From SG8-30 sp964406445 (GTDB lineage: Bacteria > Pseudomonadota > Gammaproteobacteria > Steroidobacterales > Steroidobacteraceae): 64,000 nt of DNA. Where the stretch lies: assembly GCA_964406445.1 (NCBI GenBank), contig CAYORU010000004.1, positions 62,001 through 126,000 of the forward strand. Direction: 5' to 3'. Below the pieces are notes generated by a model that saw only the letters and a list, made by a program, of their open reading frames with translations, was not told the DNA's origin and made no database searches. This document shows positions 61,461 to 64,000 of this stretch, in pieces (position 1 is the first letter of the stretch; each line of letters starts with the position of its first letter). A program made the translations under genes and the position numbers.

Positions 61461-62656
61461 AACGCGTTGATGCCGGTCAGCTCGCGGCCGACCGTGAGCT
61501 GGTGGATGGTCTCGGTGCCCTCGTAGGTGATGACGCTCTCGAGGTTGAGGGCGTGGCGGATGGGCACGTACTCGGCGCTGATGCCGGCGCCGCCGAGGAT
61601 GTCGCGCGCGTCGCGTGCGACGTCGAGCGCCATGCGGCAGTTGTTCCACTTGGCGAGCGACACCTGCGTGGGGACCATCATTCCCTGGTCCTTGAGCCGG
61701 CCGAGCTGCAGCGACAGCAGCTGCGCGGTGGTGATGCGCCGCGCCATGTCGGCGAGGCGGATCTGGATGGCCTGGGTGGCGGCGAGCGGCCGGCCGAACA
61801 GGACCCGGTCCTGCGCGTAGTCGAGCACCTGGCGCAGGCAGGCCTGGGCGGCGCCGATGACGCCCCAGGTGATGCCGTAGCGGGCCTGCGTCAGGCAGGA
61901 CAGCGGTCCCTTCAGGCCCACGACGCCCGGCAGGACGTTCTCCGCGGGAACGACCACGTCCTCCAGGAAGATCGAACCGGTGCAGGAGGCCCTGAGCGAG
62001 AACTTCCGCTCGATCTCCGGCGTCACGAAGCCCTTCGTGCCGCGCTCGACGATGAAGCCGCGGATGCCGTCCTCGGCCTTCGCCCACACGACCGCGAGGT
62101 CGGCGATCGGGGAGTTGGTGATCCACATCTTGGCGCCGTTCAGCACCCAGTCGCCGCCGCGGCGCTTCGCGTGGGTCTTCATGTTGGCCGGGTCCGAGCC
62201 GCCGTGCGGCTCGGTGAGGCCGAAGCAGCCGATCAGCTCGCCGGTCGCCATGCGCGGCAGGTACTGCTGCTTCTGCGCCTCGCTGCCGAAGGCGTGGATC
62301 GGGTACATGCACAGCGAGGACTGCACCGACACGAAGCTGCGGATGCCCGAGTCGCCGCGCTCGAGCTCCTGGCAGATGAGCCCGTAGGCGACCGCGTTCA
62401 GCCCGGCGCAGCCGTAGCCCTCGAGCGAGGAGCCGAGCAGCCCGAGCGAGGCGAGCTCGGCGACCAGTTCGCGCGGGAACGTGTGCTCCTCGAAGTGCTT
62501 CTGGATGACCGGCAGCACCTGCTCGTCGACGAGCCGCGCCACCGACGCCTGCACCATCCGCTCCTCCTCCGTGAGCAGGTCGCGGACGCCGTAGAGATCG
62601 AGCGGGTCGAGCATGGACCCGGCCGGCCTGGGTGCGTCGTGCATTGCGGTGACCAT
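61457..62656 (-). CDS. gcdH: Glutaryl-CoA dehydrogenase-type acyl-CoA dehydrogenase
   Basis: A 399-aa FAD-dependent acyl-CoA dehydrogenase. Seen: EERMVQASVARLVDEQVLPV, FGLTEPHGGSDPANMKTHAK (FAD site), LNGAKMWITNSPIADLAVVW, ERKFSLRASCTGSIFLEDVV, QARYGITWGVIGAAQACLRQ, and the end VITYEGTETIHQLTVGRELT, where the Glu of YEGT is the catalytic base. The RASxTGxIxLExVxVPxEN and SLRAS pattern favours glutaryl-CoA dehydrogenase (lysine, tryptophan and benzoate catabolism). An upstream ATG (MVTAMHD) is used; MHD four codons later is an alternative. Confidence 0.92.
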   Translation of the reverse strand: MVTAMHDAPRPAGSMLDPLDLYGVRDLLTEEERMVQASVARLVDEQVLPVIQKHFEEHTFPRELVAELASLGLLGSSLEGYGCAGLNAVAYGLICQELERGDSGIRSFVSVQSSLCMYPIHAFGSEAQKQQYLPRMATGELIGCFGLTEPHGGSDPANMKTHAKRRGGDWVLNGAKMWITNSPIADLAVVWAKAEDGIRGFIVERGTKGFVTPEIERKFSLRASCTGSIFLEDVVVPAENVLPGVVGLKGPLSCLTQARYGITWGVIGAAQACLRQVLDYAQDRVLFGRPLAATQAIQIRLADMARRITTAQLLSLQLGRLKDQGMMVPTQVSLAKWNNCRMALDVARDARDILGGAGISAEYVPIRHALNLESVITYEGTETIHQLTVGRELTGINAF

Positions 62657-62681
62657 CGCTGCCTGCCTGTGCCGCGGCGGA

Positions 62682-63290
62682 TCAGCCGGCCGCGCCGTCC
62701 CCGCCCGGCGCGGCAGCTGCGAGGCCGATCGCCTGGCCGATCTCCCGCGCCAGGCGTTCGATCTCCAGGCCGCGCGCCGCGGCGCCCTCGACGTTGCCGG
62801 CCTCGAAGGCCGCCACCGCCTGCGACCAGCCGTTCTTCGCGATCTCGAAGTCGCGCTTCGCCCGCTCGACCGCGTCGGCGTCGAGCCCCGCCGGCAGCCG
62901 CCGCAGCCTGCCGAGCTCCTCGAGCCGGGCGCCGATGCCGTCGAGCGCGCCTGGCAGGGCGCCGGTGAGGCGATCCCAGTCGGCCTTGACCTCCTCCGCG
63001 AGGGCCGCGCGGGCAGCGGCGGCTTCTTCGCCGAGCGCGCGCGCCTTGGCCGGGATATCGCCGACACCGTCGAGCGCCTCGGCGTACTTCTCCGCGCCGA
63101 GCGCGGCGCGGGCGGCGTCGAGCTCGGCCTTGACCTCCGCGTAGCGCTGCGGGATGTACTTTTGTGCCTCGTCCGCGACGGCCGCAAGCGCGTCCTCGGC
63201 GGCGGCGACGGCGCGGGTCGCGGGCTCCTCCTGCGAGCATCCCGCGAGCGCGAGCGCGGCGGCGAGCGCCGAGGCGGCGAGCGCCCTCAC
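62682..63290 (-). CDS. Lipoprotein, paralogue of the upstream gene
   Basis: A 202-aa lipoprotein starting at GTG, whose A overlaps the stop of the upstream gene. Signal peptide VRALAASALAAALALAGC with lipobox LAGC, then a helical body: ALAAVADEAQKYIPQRYAEV, AELDAARAALGAEKYAEALD and AALAEEVKADWDRLTGALPG. The arrangement of QKYxP, EVKAELDAARAAL and the long amphipathic helices copies the next gene, so the two arose by duplication. No known domain is recognised. It probably lies on the outer membrane facing the periplasm. It ends just before gcdH. Confidence 0.85.
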   Translation of the reverse strand: MRALAASALAAALALAGCSQEEPATRAVAAAEDALAAVADEAQKYIPQRYAEVKAELDAARAALGAEKYAEALDGVGDIPAKARALGEEAAAARAALAEEVKADWDRLTGALPGALDGIGARLEELGRLRRLPAGLDADAVERAKRDFEIAKNGWSQAVAAFEAGNVEGAAARGLEIERLAREIGQAIGLAAAAPGGDGAAG

Positions 63291-63892
63291 GAGGCGGCCT
63301 TCTGCAGGCCCAGCGCCTCCATCGTGGCCTCGACCGTGCGCTTGACGCCGACCGACTTGCCGACCGCCTCCTCGTAGTTGCCGGCGTTGCCGGCCTCGGC
63401 CGCGGCCGTCCACTCCGCCTTCGCTGCATCGAAGCGCGCGGTCAGCTCCTTGAACGCGTCGCGGGTCATGCCCTTCGGCAGACCGCCGCCCGAGGTGTGG
63501 CGCAGGATGCGCTCGTCGATCTTCGCGATCGCCTGCGGCAGGGTGCTCGCATACTCCGTCCAGGCCTGGGTCATCTGCTGCGTGAAGTTGGCCTTGGCGA
63601 TCGCGGCGTCGGCCACGAGCTTGCGCAGGTCGGCGGACACCGCCGGCGCCTGCGCCACCACGGCCTTGTAGTCCTGCTTCTCGAGGAGCGCCTTGACCTC
63701 GTCGACCTTCGCGCGCACCGCGGCGACCTCGTCCGGAACGTACTTCTCGGCCTGCTGTGCGGCGGCCTCGAGCGACTTCTCGAGATTGGCGACGGCCTGC
63801 TCGGCCGGCTCCTTCTGGCTCTGGCAGCCCGTCGCGGCGAGCGCGACGAGGGTGACGGCGAAGGCCCTGGCAAGACCGGAGGTGCGGATCAT
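63287..63892 (-). CDS. Lipoprotein, first of a paralogous pair
   Basis: A 201-aa lipoprotein. Signal peptide MIRTSGLARAFAVTLVALAA ends in lipobox AATGC. The mature part is almost all helix: EKSLEAAAQQAEKYVPDEVA, AKVDEVKALLEKQDYKAVVA, ANFTQQMTQAWTEYASTLPQ, and EWTAAAEAGNAGNYEEAVGK. The QKY/EKYVP motif followed by an AxVRAKVDExKALLE helix matches its downstream neighbour. An AGGGGACT ribosome site precedes the ATG at 63892. The function is unknown; the fold suggests a periplasmic helical bundle that may bind a partner protein. Confidence 0.85.
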   Translation of the reverse strand: MIRTSGLARAFAVTLVALAATGCQSQKEPAEQAVANLEKSLEAAAQQAEKYVPDEVAAVRAKVDEVKALLEKQDYKAVVAQAPAVSADLRKLVADAAIAKANFTQQMTQAWTEYASTLPQAIAKIDERILRHTSGGGLPKGMTRDAFKELTARFDAAKAEWTAAAEAGNAGNYEEAVGKSVGVKRTVEATMEALGLQKAAS

Positions 63893-64000
63893 CTGAGAGT
63901 CCCCTTGTTTGCTGGCCGGATTGCGCGAGGGCGCCGCCGGACCCTTGCGGAGGGCCTCAAGGGTAGCGCGAAGGCCGTCGCTTGGCACCTACGGACTGGC

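Overview
The window reads as a contiguous piece of a high-GC (visibly about 70%) proteobacterial chromosome, most likely a gammaproteobacterium near Xanthomonadales/Nevskiales. Support comes from LptM beside PolA, TamA/TamB, NudC, YdbL with a YdbH-like partner, an FlhC-like regulator, class I fumarase, GltBD and an ArgR-headed arginine operon. This placement is an inference from gene content. I see no rRNA, tRNA, CRISPR array, prophage or intact insertion sequence. Genes are dense, and many neighbours overlap by 4 nt (GTGA/ATGA), which suggests translational coupling.

Layout. 1-2.3 kb (minus): polA (cut by the window edge), lptM, a hotdog thioesterase. 2.4-7.3 kb (plus): an FAH-family hydrolase with maleylacetoacetate isomerase, an SDR, a cytochrome P450 and a secreted unknown. 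7.3-9.2 kb (minus): class I fumarase and YciH/SUI1. 9.3-12.5 kb (plus): AlaX, a DmeF-type metal exporter, and a TetR regulator with an alpha/beta hydrolase. 12.5-14.6 kb (minus): a small secreted protein and a gamma-glutamyltransferase. 14.7-23.9 kb (minus): one compact operon argR-argG-(P-loop unknown)-argC-argD-argF'-argB-argH-ltaE behind two ArgR boxes. 24-31.8 kb (minus): nudC, DUF4126, NRDE protein, tamA, tamB. 31.8-45.6 kb: FlhC-like regulator and divergent partner, DUF2784, a YadG/YadH-type ABC exporter, YedK, ydbL and a YdbH-like protein split by a heptamer-repeat hairpin, a membrane-anchored response regulator, an esterase, DUF533 and SPOR proteins, an 80-aa protein behind a sigma-54 promoter, a ThDP enzyme and an RRM protein. 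45.9-55.4 kb: an EamA transporter, exported RidA and exported reductase, DUF924, gltB, gltD and a 38-aa membrane protein. 55.2-57 kb: REP-like palindromes around a glycine-zipper protein and an unknown. 57-64 kb: DUF4870, MATE, kynA-kynU, a solo Lrp sensor domain, glutaryl-CoA dehydrogenase and two paralogous lipoproteins.

The most interesting system is the arginine operon. Its carbamoyltransferase is of the N-acylornithine type and has Ala where Xanthomonas acetylornithine transcarbamylase has Glu92 and Bacteroides succinylornithine transcarbamylase has Pro90. This predicts N-succinylated intermediates. No N-acylglutamate synthase or deacylase gene lies in the operon, but a 360-aa P-loop protein of unknown function sits between argG and argC with overlapping start and stop codons. 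It is a strong candidate for the missing acyl-glutamate step or another pathway-specific role. Other items worth a look are the sigma-54-driven small gene, duplicated palindromes upstream of gltB, the heptamer-repeat hairpin where ynbE would be expected, and the REP-like cluster.

No stretch longer than 300 bases lacks a gene. The longest gaps are 36688-36968 (repeat hairpin), 56027-56286 (REP-like repeats) and 45641-45878 (divergent upstream region).
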